63,497 nucleotides of DNA from QFOX01 sp033763655 (GTDB lineage: Bacteria > Pseudomonadota > Alphaproteobacteria > Rickettsiales > UBA3002): assembly GCA_033763655.1 (NCBI GenBank), contig JANRKD010000022.1:1-63497 (forward strand), given 5' to 3'. The notes below the pieces were generated by a model. The model worked only from the letters and a program-made list of their open reading frames with translations, ran no database searches and was not told the DNA's origin. Both the position numbers and the translations under genes were made by a program. Shown here one piece after another: positions 13,941 to 22,346 of the stretch. Position 1 is the stretch's first letter; every line of letters starts with the position of its first letter.

Positions 13941-15425
13941 TTGGCCACCGAGCTCGACAAATCGCCGGAGGTGATACTGCAAAGAGAAATTGCTGATTTT
14001 AATCAGATTCGAGATATTCGGGGCCAACACATTACCGCCATCCACCTTCAGCCGCCGGGGAAAGGTAAGCAGGAGTTCGTGTTGGAAGATCCGGAAAAAC
14101 CGGATGTCAATGTGCAGAATGGATTAAAAGACTTCGCCCGCGCTTATCAAGCGGAGCGTGAAACCGCCCTCATCGCCGAGCGTGAAGCTAGCTACCGGAC
14201 ATTGAATGCAGAAACGGTGGCGATGTTTGAGGGATTGCAGCTGCTCGTGAAAGAGGGCGCTGACAGAGCCGCGTGGCTGGAATCTCTGGCGAAGCTGTCA
14301 TCCGCGCTGCCTCAAATGGTGACAGAAAAAGAACAATTTAGGGCGGAGCATGATGATGACCCGGTGATACCCATCACCGCCGCGTTGCAACAACTGGCGG
14401 GTGAAATTGCAGAACAGCAGCCCCCCAATTTCCCCCTGCGCTTTGCGCTTTTTGCGGTGGAGGGCGCCTTTCGACGGAATGAATCCGTAACGCCGGCTGC
14501 GTTGTTGCAAGCGTGGCAGGCGGGCGAGAAGCTCGCCGCCATTACTTCGCCGCAGAAGCTTGCCGGGGCTACAGCGGTGACGATAGGATGGCTTGGGCGC
14601 AATAAGGCGTCCCCTCTGATTCCGGATGTGATGGGTGAACTGGTGCCCGCCGCCGGTGCTTTTCGTATCGCCATCGCGGCGGAGGGTGCTCCGGACACTG
14701 AAAAGATGATTGCTGCATTGGGTGATTTTCAGCAATCGCTTTCCGCCATCGCCACGCCGGGGTTCGATTTCTCCACGCCGGAGAACAGGGGAGAACTTGC
14801 AAGAATAATTGCTGCGGCAGAAGCCATCGCGAAGCTGGACGCGCAGCAGGTAGATACTGTCGCCGTAGAAATCCAGCAAAGGCGCGCGGCTGCGATTACA
14901 GCTTCGATCTGTGAAGGGAAATCGGAGGAACGCGGCATCATGGTCTGGCTGGCGGCGGAAATCCATGATGTCTGGAAGCGGCACCGGAGTTCTGACGCCG
15001 GGGGAAAGCGAGCCTACTCCATTTTCGACGTGGCGTTGCGGAAGGAGCTGGACGCGATTCCACGCCAAACGCATCCTTACCTGCATGAACAGATCCTGAA
15101 TCTGCGGGCCTATCTGGATACCGGTAAGCCCGTTGATATTCTGAATCTTACTGCTGATAGCAGACTTTCTTTATACGATAGTGAAAAAAGAGCAAGAATT
15201 GATCTTGTCGGTCGCGAAACCGCTTCTCCCGCCTCTCAGATAAATGGTGGCTCGTTGCAAGGCCGGGCGCAGGGCGGCGAGAAGTCGGTAGTGAGTTCGG
15301 ATGAGCGGGCAAATGTTGACAGATTGATTCAGGGGTTTGTCGAGCAAGGCAGCGCTGGTAGCCATGTTGCTACCGTTGGTGAAGGCGACATCCGCAAGGG
15401 CGGTGACGTGTTCCAGATTCCGTGA
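13941..15425 (+). CDS. Hypothetical alpha-helical protein, possibly missing its N-terminus
   Basis: 494 residues from a TTG at 13941; no better start lies in frame, and the open frame extends upstream to 13887. The sequence is soluble, Ala/Glu-rich and mostly helical, without signal peptide or membrane segments. Examples are ERETALIAEREASYRTLNAE at about 75-94 and FALFAVEGAFRRNES at about 170. The last 90 residues are polar and look disordered. No domain or catalytic motif is recognised, and function is unknown. See the preceding entry for the suspected frameshift. No mobile-element gene is adjacent. It could be a lineage-specific or secreted effector-type protein, but there is no direct sign of that. 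Confidence 0.6.
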   Translation: MATELDKSPEVILQREIADFNQIRDIRGQHITAIHLQPPGKGKQEFVLEDPEKPDVNVQNGLKDFARAYQAERETALIAEREASYRTLNAETVAMFEGLQLLVKEGADRAAWLESLAKLSSALPQMVTEKEQFRAEHDDDPVIPITAALQQLAGEIAEQQPPNFPLRFALFAVEGAFRRNESVTPAALLQAWQAGEKLAAITSPQKLAGATAVTIGWLGRNKASPLIPDVMGELVPAAGAFRIAIAAEGAPDTEKMIAALGDFQQSLSAIATPGFDFSTPENRGELARIIAAAEAIAKLDAQQVDTVAVEIQQRRAAAITASICEGKSEERGIMVWLAAEIHDVWKRHRSSDAGGKRAYSIFDVALRKELDAIPRQTHPYLHEQILNLRAYLDTGKPVDILNLTADSRLSLYDSEKRARIDLVGRETASPASQINGGSLQGRAQGGEKSVVSSDERANVDRLIQGFVEQGSAGSHVATVGEGDIRKGGDVFQIP

Positions 15426-15518
15426 GCAATGAGGCGTTTTCTTTCATCGCCCCCTCCCGCCTGAATCAAGAAAAGGGGGCGGGATAATTTATCGTACCCA
15501 CCTTTGCCTAGCCCCCAC

Positions 15519-15584
15519 CTGTCACCCCGGCCTTGCGCCGGGGTCCACCTTAAGATGGATGCCGTCATGAAAGACGGCATGACG
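15519..15584. repeat. Palindromic repeat pair, copy A
   Basis: The CACCTGTCACCCCGG...CCGGGGTCCACCTTA hairpin is followed by ATGCCGTC-atgaaa-GACGGCAT. Nearly the same 65-base unit occurs at 51341-51409. The rest of the 261-base gap (15426-15686) holds a CCTCCCCTAACCCCTCCCGC palindrome module shared with 403-434. No gene is visible in the gap. Confidence 0.75.
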
Positions 15585-15686
15585 GAGGAGAGATTGAGGG
15601 CGGGTGAGGGGGCACTGGCGACTGTGTTTCCCTCCCCTAACCCCTCCCGCTTGCGGGAGAGGAGGCGCCGCCCGCCGCTGTTTCTC

Positions 15687-16871
15687 CTACAGCTTGACCT
15701 TCTGGCCCTTTTTCAGTTCGCTCATGGATTTGAGCTGGCCACAGGCGGCCATGATGTCCTCGCCGCGCGTTTTACGGATGGGCGAGGCGATACCCGCCGC
15801 AATCAGGATGCGGCCAAAGGCGTGGATGCGGTTGTTGGAGGAGCAGGTGTAAGGCGTGCCCGGCCACGGGTTGAAGGGGATGAGGTTGACCTTGCTGCGG
15901 ATGCCCCGGAGCAGTTCCACAAGGCGGTGCGCATCTGCGGGGGCGTCGTTCACGCCATTAAGCATCACATACTCGAACATGATGTGACGGTCGTTGACGA
16001 TGGACTGGTATTCGCGGCAGGCCTCAAGCAGGTCCTCAATCGGGTATTTGCGGTTGATGGGGACGATTTCGTTGCGCAAATCGTTGCTGACGGCATGCAG
16101 CGAAATGGCGAGGTTGGTGCCTGCCGCCTTCGCGAGGGGGATGATGTTGGGCACCACGCCCGAGGTGCTGACGGTGATTTTACGGCGGCTTAAGGCCAGC
16201 CCTTCGTTGCTCATGAGGATGTCAATAGCGCGGATGAGGTTATCGTAGTTGAACAGCGGCTCGCCCATGCCCATAAAAACGATGTTGGTGATGGCGCGGG
16301 TGGCGGGAGCCGCGATGTTGCGCGCGTGGTTGCCGTTCGCGGCCTTGCCTTTGCGCAACTGCATTTCCCACTCGCCTAAGCCATCTTTGGCCACCAGCAC
16401 CTGGGTGAGGATTTCGCCCGCCGTGAGGTTGCGCACGAGGCGCTGCGTGCCGGTGTGGCAGAAGGTACATGAGAGCGTGCAGCCCACCTGCGACGACACG
16501 CACAGCGTGCCACGGTTCGCATCGGGGATAAAGACGGTTTCGACTTCGTTTTCATCGGCAAACCGCAGCAGCCATTTCTGGGTGCGGTCGAAGCTCACCG
16601 CGTTGCGGCTGATCCCGGCGCGGGCGATGCTGAAATGTTCGGCCAATTGCGCCTGCGTTTCTTTTTTGATGGTGCTCATCTGCGAAAAATCGGTGACACC
16701 CCGGCTGTAAATCGCCTGCCAGATCTGGTTGGCGCGAAAGCCTTCAATGCCAAGGGCGACGAGTTTTTCTTTGATCTGTTCCCGCGATAACCCGACCAGA
16801 TGCGCGCGCGCCGCCAGTTTCTCGGCGGTGTCGTCGGTGGTGAGGGCGGTTTTTTCGATGGGGTGCTGCAT
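15687..16871 (-). CDS. rlmN: Dual-specificity RNA methyltransferase RlmN
   Basis: Radical-SAM enzyme that adds a C2 methyl group to A2503 of 23S rRNA and A37 of some tRNAs, using a methyl-cysteine intermediate. The CxxxCxxC cluster is in GCTLSCTFCHTGTQ. GMGEPLFNYDN follows, along with the SAM-binding segment SGVVPNIIPLAK. The C-terminal part has FNPWPGTPY and the resolving cysteine region near TRGEDIMAACGQL. The 394-residue length fits the family. The start is ATG 16871. A 121-base structured inverted repeat lies directly upstream. Confidence 0.95.
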   Translation of the reverse strand: MQHPIEKTALTTDDTAEKLAARAHLVGLSREQIKEKLVALGIEGFRANQIWQAIYSRGVTDFSQMSTIKKETQAQLAEHFSIARAGISRNAVSFDRTQKWLLRFADENEVETVFIPDANRGTLCVSSQVGCTLSCTFCHTGTQRLVRNLTAGEILTQVLVAKDGLGEWEMQLRKGKAANGNHARNIAAPATRAITNIVFMGMGEPLFNYDNLIRAIDILMSNEGLALSRRKITVSTSGVVPNIIPLAKAAGTNLAISLHAVSNDLRNEIVPINRKYPIEDLLEACREYQSIVNDRHIMFEYVMLNGVNDAPADAHRLVELLRGIRSKVNLIPFNPWPGTPYTCSSNNRIHAFGRILIAAGIASPIRKTRGEDIMAACGQLKSMSELKKGQKVKL

Positions 16872-16895
16872 GGTGCGGTTTTATAGTTGTTTGAA

Positions 16896-17016
16896 TTTAG
16901 AATGAGACGCGAGCGAAAGCCGTGCGTTTTGAGAACCGTACCGCAAGCGTACATGGGAAGTACGCGCGGAACGGAAGCGCAGAAACGTGCGGTTTGCAGC
17001 CGCGTATCATTCTAAA
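16896..17016. repeat. Large imperfect inverted repeat upstream of rlmN
   Basis: TTTAGAATGA at 16896-16905 is matched by TCATTCTAAA at 17007-17016. The arms stay complementary over about 35 bases (26 of 35 positions by eye). The centre holds a second hairpin, GCGTAC-n7-GTACGC. The whole element fills the gap between the end of the winged-helix gene and rlmN, both on the minus strand. It may be a terminator, a processed RNA leader, or a mobile palindrome. Confidence 0.6.
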
Positions 17017-17028
17017 GTCGGACAACTA

Positions 17029-17619
17029 TTACCGTGTCCCCGCGTCAAGCGCCAGCACATAGCTGCCATCCTGTGTCAGGATGTCGCAGGGGGTCGGCGT
17101 CAGCGCCGCCAGTTTGCCGCGCAGGCGGTAGATATGGGTTTCGAGCGTGTGCGTATCGACCGCGTGGGCGAGGCCCCACACCTGTTCCAGCAAATCGGCG
17201 CGGCTGAGCGGCGAAGGGTGCGCGTGCAACAGGTGTTTGAGCAGGGCGCATTCCTTCTCGGTGAGGTTTATGGCCGGGGCCTGCGCATGGTGCAGCAGGC
17301 GTGCCAGCATGTCGAGCGACCAGCCCTGCCCGAGGGTAAGGCGCTGCGTGCTCGTGAGCATCAGCAGGCGCTGAAGCAGCCGTTCGGGGCGCAATGGGCA
17401 ATGCAGCGCCGTGTCGTCGGCAGGGGGGGCTTCCGCTGCTGCCGCGTCGGCAAGCATGAGGGTCGGGCCGGAAGGGCGCGCCACCGCCGCCGGGTGGAGG
17501 GTATCAACCAGCACCAGATCCGCGCTGTCGCCGGTGGCAAGGTGGTGGCCGCTTGCGGCAATCAGCGATTCGAGCGTGCGCCCGACACTCGCCGAAGCGG
17601 TATGAACGGCGATGCGCAT
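17029..17619 (-). CDS. Winged-helix (OmpR/PhoB-type) regulator with degenerate receiver
   Basis: 196 residues. The C-terminal half is a trans_reg_C winged helix: LTEKECALLKHLLHAHPSPL, then SRADLLEQVWG and VDTHTLETHIYRLRGKL, the DNA-recognition helix and wing. The N-terminal about 90 residues resemble a receiver in outline (LVLVDT, PTLMLAD) but lack the acidic pocket and the lysine, so phosphorylation is unlikely. Its ATG overlaps the stop of the preceding membrane-protein gene (TAATG), so the two form one operon and probably one regulatory unit. The target genes are unknown. Confidence 0.75.
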   Translation of the reverse strand: MRIAVHTASASVGRTLESLIAASGHHLATGDSADLVLVDTLHPAAVARPSGPTLMLADAAAAEAPPADDTALHCPLRPERLLQRLLMLTSTQRLTLGQGWSLDMLARLLHHAQAPAINLTEKECALLKHLLHAHPSPLSRADLLEQVWGLAHAVDTHTLETHIYRLRGKLAALTPTPCDILTQDGSYVLALDAGTR

Positions 17620-18035
17620 TAGTGCTCGCGGACGGAAGGGTCGTCGGCAAGGGCGTCGAGCACATGGACGGCAGGCGCTGCACCGGCCGCAGGCAGGGCG
17701 ACCGGGGCGGCGGCGTCCGGCGCCTGCGCGCTGCCGGGGGCGAGCCAGAGGCTGACGGCGACATTCACCGCGATGATAATGGCCAGCAGGGCGATGGCGA
17801 AATGGCCGTCATCCTGCCATTGGGGCAGGGCCGGGGCGACTGGCGTGGGCGGCGGTGCGGCGGCGGGGACGGCTTTGCTGCGGCGTTCATCCAGCCGGAT
17901 ATCGGTGGGCGCGGCGGCTGATCTGGCGAACTGGGCGGGGCGGCGCAGCACTTTCGGGCGCACGGAGGGTTCCGCCGCACCCGGCGTGGGCGGCGGCTCG
18001 GTCGGGTCGGCGTGGCGTTTGGCGGGCTGGTTCAC
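17619..18035 (-). CDS. Proline-rich single-span membrane protein
   Basis: About 139 residues from GTG 18035 (VNQPAKRHADP). The open frame reaches 18206, but that extension overlaps the promoter side of the diverging cyclase gene and looks non-coding. The N-terminal about 80 residues are Pro/Arg/Ala-rich and probably cytoplasmic and disordered. They are followed by one membrane segment (FAIALLAIIIAVNVAVSLWL) and an Ala/Pro-rich tail. No family is recognised. It shares the TAATG overlap with the winged-helix regulator downstream, so a membrane sensor or anchor for that regulator is a reasonable guess only. Confidence 0.55.
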   Translation of the reverse strand: MNQPAKRHADPTEPPPTPGAAEPSVRPKVLRRPAQFARSAAAPTDIRLDERRSKAVPAAAPPPTPVAPALPQWQDDGHFAIALLAIIIAVNVAVSLWLAPGSAQAPDAAAPVALPAAGAAPAVHVLDALADDPSVREH

Positions 18036-18204
18036 AATCGGCAGGCCTTGGCATGAAAGGGAAGCAATAGCCGCTTGATTCTGCCATGCGTGGGCAAATT
18101 TGCAAGTGATACTCCTGCCGCGGTGCCGGAAGGCAATGCGGTGAAATGGCGGCGCGCGCAGGCAAAGCGCTTGACGCCCCGGGGATGGATAGTACACTGC
18201 AATC

Positions 18205-19269
18205 ATGGTGGAAACTCCCCCGATACCCGGTAAAACCGCGCCCGTGAAGGCGATGTCGCAGGCCGCCGTTTATGGCGAGCGGGCGATGGCGATGATGAAC
18301 TCGCTGCGCGTGCTGCCGACCCCGCAGCATTACAATGTGTTTTTTGCCTGCGCCGCCGGGCAGCCGGGCGGGCTGGTCAAGGAGATTGACCGCGCCATTG
18401 CCGCAAAAACCACCTTTACCGAGGAGTTTCTTGAGCATTTGCACCATACCTACATTGCGGAACCACAAGCGCAGGTGATGAACGATACCACCGCCAACGC
18501 TAAGCGCCTGCTGTCGGATATTATGCAGAACGTCGCCATTTTCGCCGGGGAGACCAGCGCCATCGGCAAGGAGGTTGCGCAGCATATGCGCAATCTCGAC
18601 GAGGGATCGAGCGAGGAAATGGTGCGCCGGCTGGCCAGCACCCTGGTGCAGGGGGCGCAGAATATCCAGACATCGAGCGACAGCATGAGTTCGCGCCTTG
18701 CCGGGGCGCAGCAGGAAATCGCCGATCTGCGCGAGAACCTCGCCCGCGCCATGACCGAGGCCGAGCGCGACTTCCTGACCGGGGCCTATAACCGCAAAGC
18801 CTTCGACAAGCGCATCGGCGAGGCCATCCTGACCGCGAAGGCCGAAGAATCCGCCCTGACCCTGCTGATGCTCGACATCGACCATTTCAAGCATTTCAAC
18901 GATAATTTCGGCCATTTAATCGGTGATGAGGTGCTTAAAATCGTCGCCAAGACCCTCACCGATACGCTCAAGGGGATGGATTGCGTTGCGCGCTATGGCG
19001 GCGAGGAATTCGCCGTTATCCTGCCAAAAACCCCCATTCAGGGTGGCATGGTGGTGGCGGAGGCGATTCGTAAATCCATCGCCGGCAAAGAACTCAAACG
19101 CAAAACCACCGGCGAGAATTTCGGCGTAATCACGGTTTCCGTCGGGGTAGCGACATTCCGGCATGAAGGCGATTCCGTCGCCAGCCTGATTGCCCGGGCG
19201 GATGAGGCGCTCTATATTTCCAAAAACGCCGGGCGCAACCGCGTCACCCAGGAAGTGGTGCGCACCTAG
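18205..19269 (+). CDS. Diguanylate cyclase (GGDEF domain)
   Basis: 354 residues. The C-terminal GGDEF domain (about residues 185-345) makes cyclic-di-GMP from two GTP. The active-site loop is GGEEF at 265-269, with DIDHFKHFNDNFGHLIGDEV upstream. The product-inhibition site expected at 256-259 is KGMD rather than RxxD, so feedback inhibition is probably absent. The N-terminal about 180 residues have no membrane segment; they are helical and end in a coiled-coil stretch (AQQEIADLRENLARAMTEAE), a typical signalling linker. It diverges from the membrane protein/regulator pair. PelD at 36.8-38.1 kb is a possible receptor for its product, by inference. Confidence 0.9.
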   Translation: MVETPPIPGKTAPVKAMSQAAVYGERAMAMMNSLRVLPTPQHYNVFFACAAGQPGGLVKEIDRAIAAKTTFTEEFLEHLHHTYIAEPQAQVMNDTTANAKRLLSDIMQNVAIFAGETSAIGKEVAQHMRNLDEGSSEEMVRRLASTLVQGAQNIQTSSDSMSSRLAGAQQEIADLRENLARAMTEAERDFLTGAYNRKAFDKRIGEAILTAKAEESALTLLMLDIDHFKHFNDNFGHLIGDEVLKIVAKTLTDTLKGMDCVARYGGEEFAVILPKTPIQGGMVVAEAIRKSIAGKELKRKTTGENFGVITVSVGVATFRHEGDSVASLIARADEALYISKNAGRNRVTQEVVRT

Positions 19270-19280
19270 AGCATTTTCGT

Positions 19281-19769
19281 TCAGGTGCCATGATGCGCGT
19301 GGGTGATGGCAATCGCGAGCGCATCCGCCGCGTCGTGTTTGCAGGCGGCCAGCGCCTCGCGCGCGGCGGGGAGTAACACCCCGACCATCCGGCTGACCTG
19401 ATTTTTATCCGCTGCCCCGGTGCCGACCAGCGCCTTTTTCACCGTGCGCGCGGCATATTCGGCGACCGGCAATCCCTGCGCCGCGAGGGTGACGATCAGC
19501 GCCCCGCGCGCCTGACCGAGCTTGAGCGTGCTCGCGCCGTTGGCGGTGACGAAGGTTTCCTCAATCGCCGCCGTCGTGGGGGCATACAGTGCGATAATGC
19601 GGCTTAAATCCCTGTGCAGCGCAAGCAGCCGCTCGCTCAAAGCCGCCTTCGCATCCGGCGCAATCGTGCCGCAATCGACAAAAGTGAGGGCGGAGCCTCG
19701 GCATTCGATAATGCCCCAGCCGGTCGAAACGAGGCCAGGGTCGATGCCGATAATGCGGGCGGCGCTCAT
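19281..19769 (-). CDS. ruvC: Holliday junction endonuclease RuvC
   Basis: Resolves four-way DNA junctions in the RuvABC system. Acidic catalytic residues are visible: D10 (IIGIDPGL), E70/E71 (AIEETFV), and D146/D149 in KHDAADALAIA. At 162 residues it is full length. The start overlaps the stop of the small membrane protein by 4 bases, and that gene follows yebC, so yebC, the membrane protein and ruvC form one operon. ruvA and ruvB are not in the window. Confidence 0.95.
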   Translation of the reverse strand: MSAARIIGIDPGLVSTGWGIIECRGSALTFVDCGTIAPDAKAALSERLLALHRDLSRIIALYAPTTAAIEETFVTANGASTLKLGQARGALIVTLAAQGLPVAEYAARTVKKALVGTGAADKNQVSRMVGVLLPAAREALAACKHDAADALAIAITHAHHGT

Positions 19770-20044
19770 GGCCTGGGGGCGGGCAGCTTGGTGATGCGCG
19801 CGCGGGCGCGGCGGATGAGCCGGTAACGCACGCCGAGCAGGGCGAGATTCACGCCGAGATAGGTCAGCACCATCTCGATGCCAAACGAGCGGAACGCCTG
19901 TGCGTATTCCTCGCGCAGCAGCGCAATCAGGGCGATCTGAACGAGGGCGACGATGACAAAAATCGTGGCGTAGAACGTAAACCAGCGTTGCGGCAGCGCA
20001 AAAGTGAGGACGGGTATCAGCAGCACAACGAGGCGCAGCAGCAT
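19766..20044 (-). CDS. Small integral membrane protein between yebC and ruvC
   Basis: 92 residues with about two to three hydrophobic segments: LLRLVVLLIPVLTFALP, FTFYATIFVIVALVQIALIA, and a weaker one near MVLTYLGVNLALLGV. It has a positively charged tail (RYRLIRRARARI). One base separates it from yebC, and it overlaps ruvC by 4 bases, so it is co-translated with both. No family is recognised. The conserved neighbourhood is DNA repair, but nothing in this sequence itself suggests that role. Confidence 0.7.
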   Translation of the reverse strand: MLLRLVVLLIPVLTFALPQRWFTFYATIFVIVALVQIALIALLREEYAQAFRSFGIEMVLTYLGVNLALLGVRYRLIRRARARITKLPAPRP

Positions 20045-20045
20045 C

Positions 20046-20792
20046 TCAGGCGCTCAATTTTTGCAGGGCGGCTTCGTCGAAATCGGCGTTGGTGAAGACT
20101 TCCTGCACGTCGTCATGGTCTTCGAGGGCCTCTACCAGATCCATCAGGGCCTCGGTACCTTCCGCGCCGACGGGGGCGGTGACTTTCGCAACGAAGGTGA
20201 GTTTGGCGGTCACCGGATCGCCGAAGCGTTGGGCCAGCGCGTCGCGCACGCCGGCCATGGTTTCCATCGTAGTGGTGATGCTGTGCAGGCCCTCGGCGGT
20301 TTCGCAATTTTCGGCCCCGGCATCAATCGCGGCTTCGAGCATCGCCTCTTCGAGGATTTTTTCCGCCGGGTATTCAATAAGGCCGATATGCTCGAACATG
20401 AAGGCAACCGAGCCACTCTCGCCCATGTTGCCGCCGTTCTTGGTAAAAATGCTGCGCACGTCGGCGGCGGTGCGGTTGCGGTTGTCGGTCAGCGCATCGA
20501 CCAGAATGGCAACGCCGCCCGGGCCATACCCTTCGTAGCGCACGGTTTCGTAGGCTTCCACGGTGCCCGTGCCCGAGCCTTTGGCAATCGCCGCGTCGAT
20601 GCGGTCTTTTGCCATGCCTGCCTGCCGCGCCTTGATGACGACGCTGCGTAGTTTGGCGTTGAAGTTGATGTCCGGCCCGCCTTTGGCGGCGACAATCATT
20701 TCCCGCGCAATTTTAGTAAAAATTTTGCCGCGTTTAATATCCTGCGCGCCTTTGCGGCGTGCAATGTTTGCTGCGTGGGAATGGCCTGCCAT
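20046..20792 (-). CDS. yebC: YebC/TACO1-family protein
   Basis: 248 residues, a full-length match to the YebC family. The N-terminus MAGHSHAANIARRKGAQDIK is canonical apart from Ala in place of the usual Trp after HSH. FTKIAREMIVAAKGGPD and YEGYGPGGVAILVDALTDN are further hallmarks. Family members act as transcription regulators and, as shown for TACO1 and bacterial YebC, help ribosomes through difficult stretches such as polyproline. It heads the yebC-ruvC operon. The start ATG is at 20792. Confidence 0.95.
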   Translation of the reverse strand: MAGHSHAANIARRKGAQDIKRGKIFTKIAREMIVAAKGGPDINFNAKLRSVVIKARQAGMAKDRIDAAIAKGSGTGTVEAYETVRYEGYGPGGVAILVDALTDNRNRTAADVRSIFTKNGGNMGESGSVAFMFEHIGLIEYPAEKILEEAMLEAAIDAGAENCETAEGLHSITTTMETMAGVRDALAQRFGDPVTAKLTFVAKVTAPVGAEGTEALMDLVEALEDHDDVQEVFTNADFDEAALQKLSA

Positions 20793-20942
20793 AAAAGTAC
20801 CGTGCTGTTGTGGGCGCTGCTGGGTTTTTATTAAACCTTTCCGGGGCGGCGGGTAAACAGATTTCTTTGTGCCGGGAAATGCACTTATAGGGCGATTACA
20901 GATGGTTCTGTGGTGTTGAAATAAAGTCCGTATTTTAGCAAC

Positions 20943-21004
20943 ATTTCAATCAAATTGTATCTAATTTACTTATATAAAGCAGTTGCTTCAATTTAGATTG
21001 AAAT
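20943..21004. promoter_or_regulatory. AT-rich inverted repeat upstream of a response regulator gene
   Basis: ATTTCAATCAAATTG (20943-20957) and CAATTTAGATTGAAAT (20989-21004) are complementary with a single unpaired A, about 31 bases apart. They sit in a strikingly AT-rich 200-base stretch before the gene at 21110. This could be a regulator operator or a cruciform. The rest of the 20793-21109 gap holds no gene. Confidence 0.5.
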
Positions 21005-21109
21005 TTTATGAATTAAGGGTAAGGTACAACCTTAGGTGTATTTATTATAAAAACAATCGGGCGGCATACCGCGTAATAAACGCTACAAAACTTGCACAAG
21101 GGGATGGAT

Positions 21110-22186
21110 ATGCGCTTACTGTGTGTTGAGGACGAAGCGGCCTTACGCGGGGACATTGTCGAATACCTGCGAATGCGCGATTACGAGGTGGATGAAGCCG
21201 AATCCGGTGAGGCCGCCATCGAGCAGCTGAACCAGCACCACTACGATCTGGTGCTGTGCGACATCAAGATGCCACGGATGGATGGCTATGAATTGCTGCG
21301 GCAGGTGCGCCGCGAGAACCACCTTGCCACCACGCCGTTTCTGTTCCTGAGTGCGCTCAACGAGCGAAACGACAAAATCCGCGCCCACACGACCGGGTGC
21401 GACGGATACCTGACCAAGCCGGTGGATTTCGCCGTGCTCGATGCGACGGTGAAATCGCAGGTCGATCGCCAGCGCGCGCGGGACTTTCTGCACCAGACCA
21501 TCCGCGACAATGCGCAGCGGCACATGATGGCGGCGATTGATGATGCGCTGAATGGCTCGATGACGTCGGCCTGCCTGATTCTCCAGCATCTGCGCGACAC
21601 GCTGCCGGTGCTGACGTCGCGCGCGCTGGATGTGCATCTCTCGCAGGTGCAGGCCCATGTGAATGCCCATGCGGTCGATCTGCACACGCTCCATAGCGCG
21701 CTGATGATGCAGGCGACCCCCATCGAGATGCTCTACGAAATGATGCTGACGGAAGACCTCATCAAATCATCGGTGGCGGAATGCCATTATCAGAAGCCGG
21801 ATGCCCCGATTCGTTTCAAGGCATCCTCGCCCAACGGGCATCTGATCCATGGCGACATGCGCATGCTGCAACGGGCGCTGGCCGGGTTGATGGCCACGAT
21901 ACCGCAGCCCGTCGATAGTTGCGATGTGGTCGAGTGTCTGCCGGACGAAGGCGCTGTGGTGCTTGCGCTGTATGACCATCCCGCGATGGCGCGCGCGCAG
22001 GATTTTGTCGCCATCGACGCCGCCACTAACCTCGCGTCGCTGAGCCGGTCCACCCGCCAACGGCTGATTCCGCTGAGCTACGCGCTGCAGGTCGCCCATG
22101 CCCATAACGGGCGACTTGAACTCATGATCGGTATGGACGATGCGCTCGCTACTCGTCTGGTGCTGCCACAGCCTCTGGCAGCCTAG
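21110..22186 (+). CDS. Response regulator with a degenerate histidine-kinase-like C-terminus
   Basis: 358 residues from ATG 21110, which has AAGGGG 6 bases upstream; a TTG at 21092 is less likely. The receiver domain (1-120) is intact: E7-D8, phospho-acceptor D51 (LVLCDIKMPRMDGYE), S81 and K103 (YLTKPVD). The C-terminal about 230 residues are helical, then end in a segment reminiscent of a kinase ATP-binding fold (SYALQVAHAHNGRLELMIG, TRLVLPQP). The N, G1 and G2 motifs are missing, so kinase activity is unlikely. It may bind another kinase or a partner protein. It stands alone behind an AT-rich regulatory region. Confidence 0.75.
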   Translation: MRLLCVEDEAALRGDIVEYLRMRDYEVDEAESGEAAIEQLNQHHYDLVLCDIKMPRMDGYELLRQVRRENHLATTPFLFLSALNERNDKIRAHTTGCDGYLTKPVDFAVLDATVKSQVDRQRARDFLHQTIRDNAQRHMMAAIDDALNGSMTSACLILQHLRDTLPVLTSRALDVHLSQVQAHVNAHAVDLHTLHSALMMQATPIEMLYEMMLTEDLIKSSVAECHYQKPDAPIRFKASSPNGHLIHGDMRMLQRALAGLMATIPQPVDSCDVVECLPDEGAVVLALYDHPAMARAQDFVAIDAATNLASLSRSTRQRLIPLSYALQVAHAHNGRLELMIGMDDALATRLVLPQPLAA

Positions 22187-22346
22187 CGCGCGGGCGGTGA
22201 TACGCCGTCTGGCCTTGCAATAAGGTTGAAGCGGGAGAGGCTTTGCGCTTAGATGCGCGCGTAACCCCCCACCTTGTGTTGGCCATGCTGTGCGTTACTA
22301 AGATTGAGCGAGCCTGCCTCGTGCGCATGACGCTGTGGGTCTGACC

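Noticed and set aside
21110..22186. Hybrid histidine kinase
   Set aside because: The C-terminal part lacks the phospho-His and the N, G1 and G2 ATP-binding motifs.
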